From assembly GCA_964510055.1 (NCBI GenBank), contig CAZDZY010000002.1, positions 7,163-71,162 of the forward strand: a DNA stretch of 64,000 nt, in the 5' to 3' direction. Both the position numbers and the translations under genes were made by a program. Under the pieces are notes generated by a model. The model saw only the letters and a list, made by a program, of their open reading frames with translations, was not told the origin of the DNA and searched no databases. Of the stretch, positions 49,088-56,851 are shown piece after piece; the first letter of the stretch is position 1; every line of letters begins with the position of its first letter. The DNA is from DTFZ01 sp964510055 (GTDB lineage: Bacteria > Bacillota > Clostridia > Christensenellales > SZUA-584).

Positions 49088-49426
49088 TCAGCTTTCTTCC
49101 GGCACTGTCGCTTCACCGTTCTTTATCTCCACAAAGTCCCACGCCTTTCGTGCTGTTTCATCCGGTTCTTCGATAAAACAAACAGGCCATAAGTCATTTC
49201 TTTTTAACGTCTCTTTTGACTTCTCAAAAGTCACATCGTCGGGCAGTATATCGTTCGGGTATAATGCATTATTAGCATTGATAGCGCTTGCAAGCTGGCC
49301 TGCGTTCGAAATAATAATCTGTCGGTCCGCAGCCTCGTTCACCGCCTTTATTTCTTCAAGTGTCCGGCATCCCGGCAGGCATATTATTAATATAAAAGCA
49401 GTGATAATAATCAAAGATTTTTTCAT
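49088..49426 (-). CDS. Single-module AINAYN lipoprotein A
   Basis: 112 residues. Lipobox LPGC, then one module: ASAINANNALYPNDILPDD, then LWP and ARKAWDFVEIKNGEA. It matches one unit of the four-module lipoprotein at 45623. GGAGG precedes the ATG (49426). It lies 35 bases downstream of its close relative at 49462. Confidence 0.7.
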   Translation of the reverse strand: MKKSLIIITAFILIICLPGCRTLEEIKAVNEAADRQIIISNAGQLASAINANNALYPNDILPDDVTFEKSKETLKRNDLWPVCFIEEPDETARKAWDFVEIKNGEATVPEES

Positions 49427-49461
49427 ATATACCTCCAAAACAATATCAGCGGCCTTATAAC

Positions 49462-49800
49462 CTATCCCGCTAACTTATCCCATTCCTTTTGCGCTTCACG
49501 GGTCAGGCTCGCCTTCCCGTTGCTTATGACTATCCATTTACTCGCCTTTTCCGCTTCCTCATATGATATGCCTCTCGGCCATAATTCACCGAGAACTTCT
49601 TTCGCGTCGGCCAGCGTTACATTATCGGAAAGCGCGCTGCCGGGGTACAAGACGTTATACGCGTTTATCGCATTCACTATATTGTCCGCGTTCATAATTT
49701 CGACCATGGTCTGACTGTCCTGCTCCGTCGAACCGCCGCCGCATCCCGGGACTCCGACAAGCAGGGCGGCTGCGATCATAATTATAAAAGCTTTTCTCAT
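49462..49800 (-). CDS. Single-module AINAYN lipoprotein B
   Basis: 112 residues. Lipobox VPGC, then NIVNAINAYNVLYPGSALSD, LWPRGISYEEAEKASKWI and SNGKASLTREAQKEW. The signal peptide (MRKAFIIMIAAALLVG) resembles that of the four-module protein. GGAGG precedes ATG 49800. First of a two-gene set with lipoprotein A. Confidence 0.7.
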   Translation of the reverse strand: MRKAFIIMIAAALLVGVPGCGGGSTEQDSQTMVEIMNADNIVNAINAYNVLYPGSALSDNVTLADAKEVLGELWPRGISYEEAEKASKWIVISNGKASLTREAQKEWDKLAG

Positions 49801-50048
49801 AACGGCCTCCTCAATATCGATGACCATATACTACCATATTGCGTAAATGAATACAATACTCGCGTTTGCGAGGATACACATAGCCTGTATTCCACCCGTT
49901 CAGATCACGATGAAAATATGCCCGTATTATATCTGCTTATCCTTATAATTAAGGCCCGCTTCATTGCCGCTTTTTATACTTTATGTTAATATGGATCGAA
50001 TACTCCGCGTTTATATTGGGCATAGCCGGGCTTATGAGGTAAAAATAA

Positions 50049-50480
50049 ATGAAATCTACGATCGCGTTTTTGGGCTTTACGGGAAGCATACTCGTATTCA
50101 TCTACGCTATGGCTCTCGTGTTTTTCAGGCAGGAGATGCTGCCGGCAGCGGGCGGCGGGGCAAAATTCGACCCGGATTCGTTTATACTGCTTATCTCGGG
50201 AATAACCGGCCTTTTCGGGAGCCTTACCGGCGCGGCGGGAAGCGCGCTGGCGTTTAAAGATTTCGAGCTTTCCGGCATAATGCTGCTGGGCGCCGCCGTT
50301 GCGGGCGCCGTAATGTTTTCGGGGCTATCGGCTCTTTTCACGCTTGTCACTATCAATTGGCCCAGCAGATACGCTACTATCGCCACGGGAATAATCGCGT
50401 TCATACTGCTGATCATCTCCGGCGTTATCTCGCTCGCTAATCGGAAAACGGAGGAGATACACGGAAACGAAGACTGCTGA
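50049..50480 (+). CDS. Hypothetical membrane protein, four TM helices
   Basis: 143 residues with helices at about 5-25, 44-65, 78-102 and 112-133 and a short polar tail. AGGTAA lies upstream. Glycine- and alanine-rich helices (GLFGSLTGAAGSALAF) suggest tight packing. No family recognised. Confidence 0.6.
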   Translation: MKSTIAFLGFTGSILVFIYAMALVFFRQEMLPAAGGGAKFDPDSFILLISGITGLFGSLTGAAGSALAFKDFELSGIMLLGAAVAGAVMFSGLSALFTLVTINWPSRYATIATGIIAFILLIISGVISLANRKTEEIHGNEDC

Positions 50481-50539
50481 CCGGTTATTGAAGCTGTTCT
50501 GCCGGATCGCGCTATTAAATCACTAAAGGCAGGTGCTTT

Positions 50540-50815
50540 ATGTTATGTGTGTGCGGAGCCGACTGCGAAGCCTGCCCTTCGCTCGGCAGTAAATGCGCGG
50601 GCTGCGAAGCCATACAAGGCAAAGTCTATTGGGCAGCATATGTCGGCAAAGACGTCTGCCCTTATTATTTGTGCGTCCGCGGTAAGGGTATGAAGCATTG
50701 CGGCGAGTGCGCTGATATTCCCTGTGAACTTTGGTACTCTCTGAAAGATCCCGCCAATACGGACGAGGAGCACGAAGCGTCGATAAAAGAGCGGGTAAAG
50801 CTGCTGAAACAATAA
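50540..50815 (+). CDS. DUF3795 protein (short)
   Basis: 91 residues. MLCVCGADCEACPSLGSKC and AGCEAIQGKVYWAAY, then CPYYLCVRGKGMKHCGEC and DIPCELWYSLKDP: the DUF3795 Cys pattern at its minimum length. AGGTG precedes the ATG. Function unknown. Confidence 0.85.
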   Translation: MLCVCGADCEACPSLGSKCAGCEAIQGKVYWAAYVGKDVCPYYLCVRGKGMKHCGECADIPCELWYSLKDPANTDEEHEASIKERVKLLKQ

Positions 50816-50820
50816 ATACA

Positions 50821-50837
50821 GGCGGCCATCGGCCGCC
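50821..50837. terminator. Hairpin between convergent genes
   Basis: GGCGGCC ATC GGCCGCC; strong stem but short T tract. Confidence 0.5.
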
Positions 50838-50848
50838 CTCCCGATATC

Positions 50849-51337
50849 CTATTTCTCCTCCCCTTTCGGGTCGTTCTTTTTCTTCCCGGTGAAATCCGTC
50901 GAGACTACTTTGAATATGCGGACGGTACCGGCCTGCTTATCAGTAAACTCGTAATCCCCGCCTGTATGGTGCTTCATAAGCAGCGCGAGCGCGCCGCGCT
51001 TTTCCGCCGCATCCTCGACAAATTCGGCATGCCCGAATCCGATAACGCTTTGAAAGTAATAACCCGAATCGCATGGGTCTTCGAATAAGCCCAGTCTACC
51101 CTCGCACGCCATCTCGAAGCATACCTCGTTATTTTTCTTAAGTATTTCTATTTTCCGCCCTTCCTTCGCGCTGTGAAAGAATAGCTTAAGCGTATTGCCA
51201 TCCAGCATATATCCGAAACTGAGGGGCACAACGTACGGCTTTCCCTCATCGGCCATTGCCAGATGGCATACTTTGCATTTATCGATGATGCCCTTTATCT
51301 CGTTTATATCGGTTACTTCCCGGTCTTTTCTTCTCAT
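50849..51337 (-). CDS. Pyridoxamine 5'-phosphate oxidase-family (NimA-like) protein
   Basis: 162 residues. IKGIIDKCKVCHLAMADEGKP and YVVPLSFGYMLDGNTLKLFF, then GRKIEILKKNNEVCFEM, follow the split-barrel flavoprotein fold of the Nim/PNPOx group. Such proteins bind FMN or haem and are often linked to nitro-compound or redox chemistry. I chose ATG 51337 with GAGG upstream; 51391 has no site. Substrate unknown. Confidence 0.88.
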   Translation of the reverse strand: MRRKDREVTDINEIKGIIDKCKVCHLAMADEGKPYVVPLSFGYMLDGNTLKLFFHSAKEGRKIEILKKNNEVCFEMACEGRLGLFEDPCDSGYYFQSVIGFGHAEFVEDAAEKRGALALLMKHHTGGDYEFTDKQAGTVRIFKVVSTDFTGKKKNDPKGEEK

Positions 51338-51398
51338 GCTGCCGCCTCGCTTAATATTTTTTACCCTGTAATTGTATTGTTCCGCCGGCAAGCCGTCA

Positions 51399-51426
51399 AT
51401 AAAAAACAGAGCCTTTTACAGCTCTG
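51399..51426 (-). terminator. Terminator of the SHOCT gene
   Basis: Minus-strand AGAGC TGTAAAAG GCTCT followed by GTTTTTT. Confidence 0.75.
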
Positions 51427-51434
51427 CCGATATG

Positions 51435-51653
51435 TCATCTTACCTTTTTAAGCAGGTTCTCGTACGTCTCTTCGTCTATCTCGCCTCTGGCGAGCCTTTC
51501 TTTGAGTATCTGCTCCGCGCTCGACGGGCGGTAGTCCCTTACGCGGTTATTGCTTCTCGTTACCAGTACGACTACTATAATTATAACTGCGACCGTACCT
51601 AAGAAACCAAGGCCTCCGATCCACGCAAACGGGAACCAGTGCATATTAAACAT
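51435..51653 (-). CDS. SHOCT-domain small membrane protein
   Basis: 72 residues. One TM helix (about 12-32), then the SHOCT motif SAEQILKERLARGEIDEETYENL at the C-terminus. SHOCT is a short helical oligomerisation motif. GGAGG precedes the ATG. Monocistronic. Confidence 0.88.
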   Translation of the reverse strand: MFNMHWFPFAWIGGLGFLGTVAVIIIVVVLVTRSNNRVRDYRPSSAEQILKERLARGEIDEETYENLLKKVR

Positions 51654-51790
51654 GATCAGCGCCTCCTTCCGATTTTTGCCTTATTATAACATATAAATAT
51701 GTACGTTCTATGAATTATTATCACAAACCAGTGAATATTGCAGACGATTCCGCTGCCTCACATACCGCCAATTCCCGCCAAGCCGCACTG

Positions 51791-52669
51791 CTAGTTGAAG
51801 AAACTTCCGTCATTCATCCGCACATACCACCAATGCTCATCCAACCGAATTATCGTGTCGGCGTGTGAGAATTCCGGCGGCGATGTATCCACGATATCTT
51901 CATGCCATAATAACTTTGAATGCCCGAAGATCGTATACATATCTATTTTGATAAATGTCCCAGGACCATAAAACATAATATCTGATACATACTCCCACTT
52001 CAGGGAACCGCATATCTCCCGGATCCTTCGCCTGTCCTGATCGCTGATATCCTTTCCGCTTTCTGTTTCGCCGCTTACGTCGGCACCCCTGCACAAGACA
52101 TGAACACCTACAAAATCATATTTTTGCGTTATCTGCCACGCTTCCTCTATCTCTTTGCTGTGCCAGCCGGGAACTCGGGTATAAGAGAGCCCGATCCAAA
52201 GAAAGCAGTACAGCAAAACCGCCGCTATTATTCCCGCGAATAATCCCAAGAAAGCGAGGCGGCTCTTCCTCGCGGCTTTCCGGTTTTCTTCGGCCCCAAG
52301 AAATTTCCCGTTTCTATCGCAGCGGCTGCTCGCCTCCTCATTAGGGTGCAGTTCGTCGTTCTCCCACATTACGCGGAACCTGCCGAACCTGTAGACAAAC
52401 TTGCGCGTGTAAAAAAATTCAGCGATAATAATAATTACAAGACAAATCATCGGTACTTCAAAAAAACGAATATACCTGCACCAAAAAGGATTTAAATAAC
52501 CGATTATACCGGCAGGAATAATAATAAGCAACCATCCGATTATCATAAGCGGCCTGTCGGCAAACTCATAACTTCTCTCCCTGCTTATTACCGGGTCGTT
52601 CCAGAAATACTTATACCCCTTTTGCTTTTTACAATCCGCATACAGCGGCTTGTTTAAGTCTTCTTTCAT
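51791..52669 (-). CDS. Hypothetical membrane protein
   Basis: 292 residues. TM helices at about 38-58, 65-90 and 140-165, a charged cytoplasmic loop between the second and third, and a C-terminal domain of about 120 residues rich in Asp, Trp and Arg (GSLKWEYVSDIMFYGPGT). GGAGAGG lies upstream of ATG 52669; in-frame 52723 lacks a site. No family recognised. Confidence 0.65.
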   Translation of the reverse strand: MKEDLNKPLYADCKKQKGYKYFWNDPVISRERSYEFADRPLMIIGWLLIIIPAGIIGYLNPFWCRYIRFFEVPMICLVIIIIAEFFYTRKFVYRFGRFRVMWENDELHPNEEASSRCDRNGKFLGAEENRKAARKSRLAFLGLFAGIIAAVLLYCFLWIGLSYTRVPGWHSKEIEEAWQITQKYDFVGVHVLCRGADVSGETESGKDISDQDRRRIREICGSLKWEYVSDIMFYGPGTFIKIDMYTIFGHSKLLWHEDIVDTSPPEFSHADTIIRLDEHWWYVRMNDGSFFN

Positions 52670-52826
52670 ACGGCCTCTCCTTACCTCATTCTTTAGTTTC
52701 CCGAGCCGGTATGCTCTATCCATTATACAACATATTTACCATAATAACAGCGATATGAATATGTAGAATGTATCTCTTTTTGAAGCAATGAAGTAACAAA
52801 ATGAAGCAGGAGCGATGCATGTTTTT

Positions 52827-53381
52827 TTACAGCAGCAGAAGCGAGGCAAACGCCCCCGCGGCGGATGAGCCTATAACGTCGGCGATGAGGTCGAAATCCG
52901 TGTCTTCGAGCCCTTTTTGCAGCCGCAATTCTTTTTTCTTCCTCGAGTCGAGTACGAACTCTATTATCTCGACGAATACCCCCAGCGTAACGCCGAGCGC
53001 CAATATTACTATTGCCGCGAATAGTTTTGGTATGGCTTCGCTGAACAGGGATGTCAGTGTAAAATACGCTGCCTGTGAAAAGGCAAAGGAACCGAGCGCG
53101 TGGCCGAAACGGTCGAACGTCTTCGATCTTCCGTAAAGCCGCAGGAAAAATCCGAGGAAAGTGTGGGAGAAGACCGAGAGTATAGTGAATATCATGACTG
53201 CCGCGGGGATCCTAAGGTGAAGGAAATGCGCGGAAATAAAGAACGCCGCGTACAACAGTAACGGTGTAATAACGGCTTTCATAAGCGCCCGCTCCCGCAT
53301 TTTAAAGAACCTGAATAATATATATCCTTCCGAGGCAATCAGTACGATAAACACCGTCCATACCAATACAGGCATCAGCAT
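52827..53381 (-). CDS. YjdF/DUF2238-like membrane protein
   Basis: 184 residues, five or six TM helices. FDRFGHALGSFAFSQAAYF and GVFVEIIEFVLD, then QKGLEDTDFDLIADVIGS, follow the arrangement of DUF2238/YjdF-like inner-membrane proteins (R-x-GH, E-x2-E, D-x-D patterns). Function unknown; conserved acidic residues in the helices suggest ion or metal binding. Confidence 0.6.
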   Translation of the reverse strand: MLMPVLVWTVFIVLIASEGYILFRFFKMRERALMKAVITPLLLYAAFFISAHFLHLRIPAAVMIFTILSVFSHTFLGFFLRLYGRSKTFDRFGHALGSFAFSQAAYFTLTSLFSEAIPKLFAAIVILALGVTLGVFVEIIEFVLDSRKKKELRLQKGLEDTDFDLIADVIGSSAAGAFASLLLL

Positions 53382-53561
53382 ACGCTCTTTTCACAATTAT
53401 TTAAGTCTATTATGCTCTTTTACAGCAGGGGATATGTTGCGCTGTCAGCATTAACGGACTTTATACCATTCATATTTAGATAGCTTTTGAGAATACGATA
53501 TAACACCCAAAAACCATACCTTTTTTGAGCTGTTGGGAGGGACCCGTACCAAAAGAAAACA

Positions 53562-53604
53562 GCCTGGGCGCTAAATTGCGTTGTCAGCAATTTAGCGCCC
53601 AGGC
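53562..53604. repeat. 18-bp perfect inverted repeat
   Basis: GCCTGGGCGCTAAATTGC (53562-53579) and its exact complement (53587-53604) around GTTGTCA. It lies ten bases after the stop of the 53614 gene and may end its transcription. CCAAAAGAAAA lies just outside the stem, as in the loop of the element at 47502. Confidence 0.7.
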
Positions 53605-53613
53605 GTACGGCGC

Positions 53614-53841
53614 TTAAGGTTGCTCTTTCAAAGCTGTTATTCTGATAATTCCCTGACGTGGTACCAGATGATGTTGATTCGCCGAGAACAAATGCAGATC
53701 ATGTCCCATTATGAATGTGTGTGTGGATATTTCGTCTCCTGATAAGACTATTTCATCCGTGAAAGTCTTATATTCTATTCTTTCAATATTACTGTAAATT
53801 TTGCTGCTTCCGCCGGAGTAGATAATCTGCAATGTATACAT
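53614..53841 (-). CDS. MYTL-family small protein, copy 1
   Basis: 75 residues. Starts MYTLQIIYSGGSSKIY, then NIERIEYKTF, LSGDEISTHTF and GHDLHLFS, ending with a beta strand (PRQGIIRIT). Clearly homologous to the genes at 54123 and 54543. Predicted all-beta, no signal or TM. AAGAAAG precedes the ATG. Function unknown. Confidence 0.75.
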   Translation of the reverse strand: MYTLQIIYSGGSSKIYSNIERIEYKTFTDEIVLSGDEISTHTFIMGHDLHLFSANQHHLVPRQGIIRITALKEQP

Positions 53842-54057
53842 TTATAACCTTCTTTCTTAAGTATTTGCTATTATTATACTACATATATTTTCCACCTATC
53901 AACAATAATATAAAAATGAACGTGTCTGTTTTTCGATTTAAATTCTTTACCGCTCCGAAAACTATCCGTATTGCTGCGCCGTTCACTCTGTGCTCCGCTG
54001 TTTTAAACCAGGCCTGCCTGCGGCCCTTACATTTCAGATAAATAAGATCTTCCCTAA

Positions 54058-54100
54058 TAAAAAAAAGCCCCGGTAAAGATATAATAATACCCGGGGCGAA
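54058..54100 (-). terminator. Terminator of MYTL copy 2
   Basis: Minus-strand GCCCCGG...CCGGGGC stem followed by eight T. Confidence 0.8.
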
Positions 54101-54122
54101 GAATTTCTTTTCTTTTTTCTTC

Positions 54123-54338
54123 TTAAAAAACTTCTATTCCGACTACACCTTGATGAGAAACTAAATAATTGCTGTTTTTGGAGAATAAGTGCAAATCATG
54201 GTCCGGTGTAAACTTGTGCGTTGAAATTTCATCTCCTGATACCGTTATATCATCCATGTAGGTCTGATACTCCACTTTTTCTATGTCATTGTAAGTTCTG
54301 AATTGACCGCCGGAATAATTGATCCGCAGTGTGTACAT
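54123..54338 (-). CDS. MYTL-family small protein, copy 2
   Basis: 71 residues. MYTLRINYSGGQFRTY, then IEKVEYQTYMDDITVSGDEI, HDLHLFSKN and QGVVGIEVF. Same fold and length as copies 1 and 3. The start is ATG 54338, seven bases after AAAGGAG; a GTG two codons upstream is possible. Confidence 0.75.
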   Translation of the reverse strand: MYTLRINYSGGQFRTYNDIEKVEYQTYMDDITVSGDEISTHKFTPDHDLHLFSKNSNYLVSHQGVVGIEVF

Positions 54339-54505
54339 CGCCACGCTCCTTTCCTGTTTATTTCCCTGTTATACTAATTTTAACTACTTTATATACTAAT
54401 TTTAACTGCATTATTTATCGTATTCAAGATTTATTATACTAAAATAATAAATTATTTTATTTATGTTCGGAAAATTAAAAACACCTCTTAAAACCTCTTC
54501 GCAGC

Positions 54506-54540
54506 CAAAAAGATACCACCTCTTTACGGAGGTGGTATCT
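54506..54540 (-). terminator. Terminator of MYTL copy 3
   Basis: Minus-strand GATACCACCTC CGTAAA GAGGTGGTATC followed by TTTTT. Confidence 0.92.
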
Positions 54541-54542
54541 TC

Positions 54543-54770
54543 TCAATATCCCTCTTTTGATACTAATATCCCTACTATCCCCTGTCGGGGCACTAATATT
54601 TTTTGGTTTCTGGAGAACAGGTTTATATCATGCCCGAGTGTAAACCTGTGGTTTAACAGCTCGTCGCCCGATACCTTTACTTTTTCCAGAAATGTCTGAT
54701 ATTCTATCTTGTCGACACCGTTGAATACCTTTTGGCTGCCGCCTGAATAATTGATCTGCAGGGTATACAT
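54543..54770 (-). CDS. MYTL-family small protein, copy 3
   Basis: 75 residues. MYTLQINYSGGSQKVF, then VDKIEYQTFLEKVKVSGDEL, GHDINLFSRNQKILVPRQGI. AAGGAGG precedes the ATG. Each of the three copies has its own terminator or hairpin, so they are separate transcription units. Confidence 0.75.
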   Translation of the reverse strand: MYTLQINYSGGSQKVFNGVDKIEYQTFLEKVKVSGDELLNHRFTLGHDINLFSRNQKILVPRQGIVGILVSKEGY

Positions 54771-55146
54771 TTGCTTCCTCCTTTAAAACACATTGCCTGT
54801 ATTATACTAATATCAGTTATAGTATTCAACTATAGACAATTGTATTTTGGTAACTATTTTTGACGAATTATGTCTTTTGACCGTTTTTCTTTTTTAAAGT
54901 TTCCGGTACAAACAATGATATGCGGAAATAAGTTTAGATGCAGCCATTATTTATATCAACTCTGTCCGGAATAAAACATAAGCCCCGCCGCGCAGCGGAG
55001 CCGAAAAAAATTATACGCGTCCATCTTTCCAAATCAAGCGATGGCCGACGGGTGGAAGCTCAGCCGCCGCGGATAAAACATGTATCCTGCAAATAACGGC
55101 GGCGGCATAGCAACACCGCGCAAAGCGGGCGCCGAATAAAAGGAAG
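54771..55146. other. 376-base gap with degenerate GC-rich repeat pair
   Basis: 54771-54950 is AT-rich and featureless. Two similar segments, near 54978-55018 and 55071-55140, share a GC-rich hairpin core (CCGC...GCGG), an AATAAAA run and TAAAACAT. They may be copies of a short palindromic repeat or remnants of a 3' coding extension of the copper-protein gene. No gene is supported here. Confidence 0.35.
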
Positions 55147-55551
55147 TTATACAACTCCCGTGAATATGTCGCACTCCTTCGCGCAGCGCCCGCAAGTTTC
55201 GGCGCAATCCTGCGACATACAATCGCCGAACTTCGCGCATTCGGCGCTACAGCTTTCGCATATATCCTCGCAGAGCGAAGCTATATGCCGCGCATAGGCG
55301 GAGCCTCTCGCCGCGCACTTTGCCGTGAGCGAGCAGATATCCGCGCAGTCGGCAAGCATAGACGCCTGCCTGAACCTCTGCCCGCGGTCCGGCTCTCTTA
55401 TTATGTTTATTGCCGCATGCTCGCAGCCCGCCTGGCATTCGCGTAACGTAAACACGAACTGCCTGTTCATGTAGTTCCCCGCCACGGGGTATGTATGAGT
55501 GTATTCCGTCCGGCATCCCGGAGCGCCCGAATAATCGATGCTTAAGTTCAC
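55147..55551 (-). CDS. Cys-rich four-helix protein (DUF326/Csp-like)
   Basis: 134 residues with 16 or so Cys. After an N-terminal part (NLSIDYSGAPGC) come four helices with CxxxC pairs: LRECQAGCEHAA, LADCADICSLTAKC, LCEDICESCSAEC, DCAETCGRCAKEC. This matches the four-helix bundle of copper-storage and DUF326 proteins, in which Cys line the inside and bind Cu(I). I prefer GTG 55551, eight bases after GGAGAGG, over 55575. The N-terminal extension of about 35 residues is unusual. Confidence 0.82.
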   Translation of the reverse strand: MNLSIDYSGAPGCRTEYTHTYPVAGNYMNRQFVFTLRECQAGCEHAAINIIREPDRGQRFRQASMLADCADICSLTAKCAARGSAYARHIASLCEDICESCSAECAKFGDCMSQDCAETCGRCAKECDIFTGVV

Positions 55552-55760
55552 TGACGTCACCCTCTCCCGCCGCAAAAACAGAATAGTTTTTTAGGCTACA
55601 TATTGATTTTGCTACATTGTATGCCGCCGTACGATTTTTTGTTTTTCTATTGGACGATGCGGATTTGAAATTACTGCTTATATATGTTACGCTTATAATA
55701 TACATTATCACCCAAAAGCCTTTGGCTTTTGGGGAACTGCGTATTAGCGGGAGGTATGCC

Positions 55761-56816
55761 TTGCAGGATTTTTTTGATCTTATAGTCTGGAACGGCAACA
55801 CTGTGCTCGATTACCTTATATTCTCAGGCTCGTTTGCCGCGAGCTTTATAGTGATACTTATATTCAAACGCGTCATATTGAAACGCATCGCCGCGCGTGC
55901 CGAAAAGACGCCCTCACATCTCGACGACATCATAGTGCACGCGCTCCAAAAATACCTTGTGCCGCTGCTGTATATAGGCGCGCTGTACCTTAACACCAAA
56001 TGGCTTGCCCTGAGCGTGGGCGCCGCAAAGGCAGTGAATATTATAGCCCTGGCGTGCGTGATAATACTCGGGGCCTCGGTAATATCTGCGGTGCTCGTAT
56101 ACTTTTTCAACAGAACGCTCGAAAAAAAGCAGGATAAGACCGACAAATTCGCGCTGCGCTGGATAGGCATAATAATAAAGGCGGTCGTCTGGATATGCGC
56201 CCTTTTGCTGTTCCTCGATAATATAGGCGTAAAGATAACGGCGCTCATCGCCGGGCTCGGGATAGGCGGCATCGCGGTCGCGTTCGCTGCGCAGGCGATA
56301 CTCGAGGACGTGTTCAGCTTTATAACTATCTTTTTTGACCGTCCTTTTGAAATAGACGACTTCATAATCGTAGACGATTTTATGGGCACCGTCGAGCAGG
56401 TCGGCATAAAAACGACCCGTTTGCGCAGCATAAACGGGGAGCAGCTCATCTTCTCGAACAAGGACCTTACCAATTCGCGCGTGCGCAACTACAAGCGCAT
56501 GGAGAACCGCCGCGTCGTATTCTCGCTGGGAGTAACATATTCAACGCCGCTCAAAGAGATCCCGCTGCTCATAAAAAACATAGTCGAAAGCGTCGGGAAC
56601 ACAACGTTCGACCGCGCTCACTTCAAGGAGTTCGGCGAATCGAGCCTCAAGTTTGAAGCGTCCTACTATGTGCTGAGCCAGGATTTCAACCTGTATATGG
56701 ACGTGCAACAGTCCATAAACTTCGCGATAAAAGAGGAATTCGAAAAGCGCGGCATAGAGTTCGCGTTCCCTGCGAGAACGCTTTACATGCAAAATGAAAA
56801 TAAAAGCAGGAAATGA
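55761..56816 (+). CDS. MscS-family mechanosensitive channel
   Basis: 351 residues. TM helices at about 12-32, 55-75, 85-107 and 125-150; the pore helix and beta domain are marked by LIAGLGIGGIAVAFAAQAIL and DRPFEIDDFIIVDDFMGTVE, then RLRSINGEQLIFSNKDL. The glycine/alanine pattern is characteristic of MscS TM3. It opens under membrane tension to release solutes. The start is TTG 55761 after GGGAGG; ATG 55617 gives an extra stretch without ribosome site. Confidence 0.9.
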   Translation: MQDFFDLIVWNGNTVLDYLIFSGSFAASFIVILIFKRVILKRIAARAEKTPSHLDDIIVHALQKYLVPLLYIGALYLNTKWLALSVGAAKAVNIIALACVIILGASVISAVLVYFFNRTLEKKQDKTDKFALRWIGIIIKAVVWICALLLFLDNIGVKITALIAGLGIGGIAVAFAAQAILEDVFSFITIFFDRPFEIDDFIIVDDFMGTVEQVGIKTTRLRSINGEQLIFSNKDLTNSRVRNYKRMENRRVVFSLGVTYSTPLKEIPLLIKNIVESVGNTTFDRAHFKEFGESSLKFEASYYVLSQDFNLYMDVQQSINFAIKEEFEKRGIEFAFPARTLYMQNENKSRK

Positions 56817-56851
56817 ACAGGTCTAATACATATAAACGGAGGTAAACAAAC

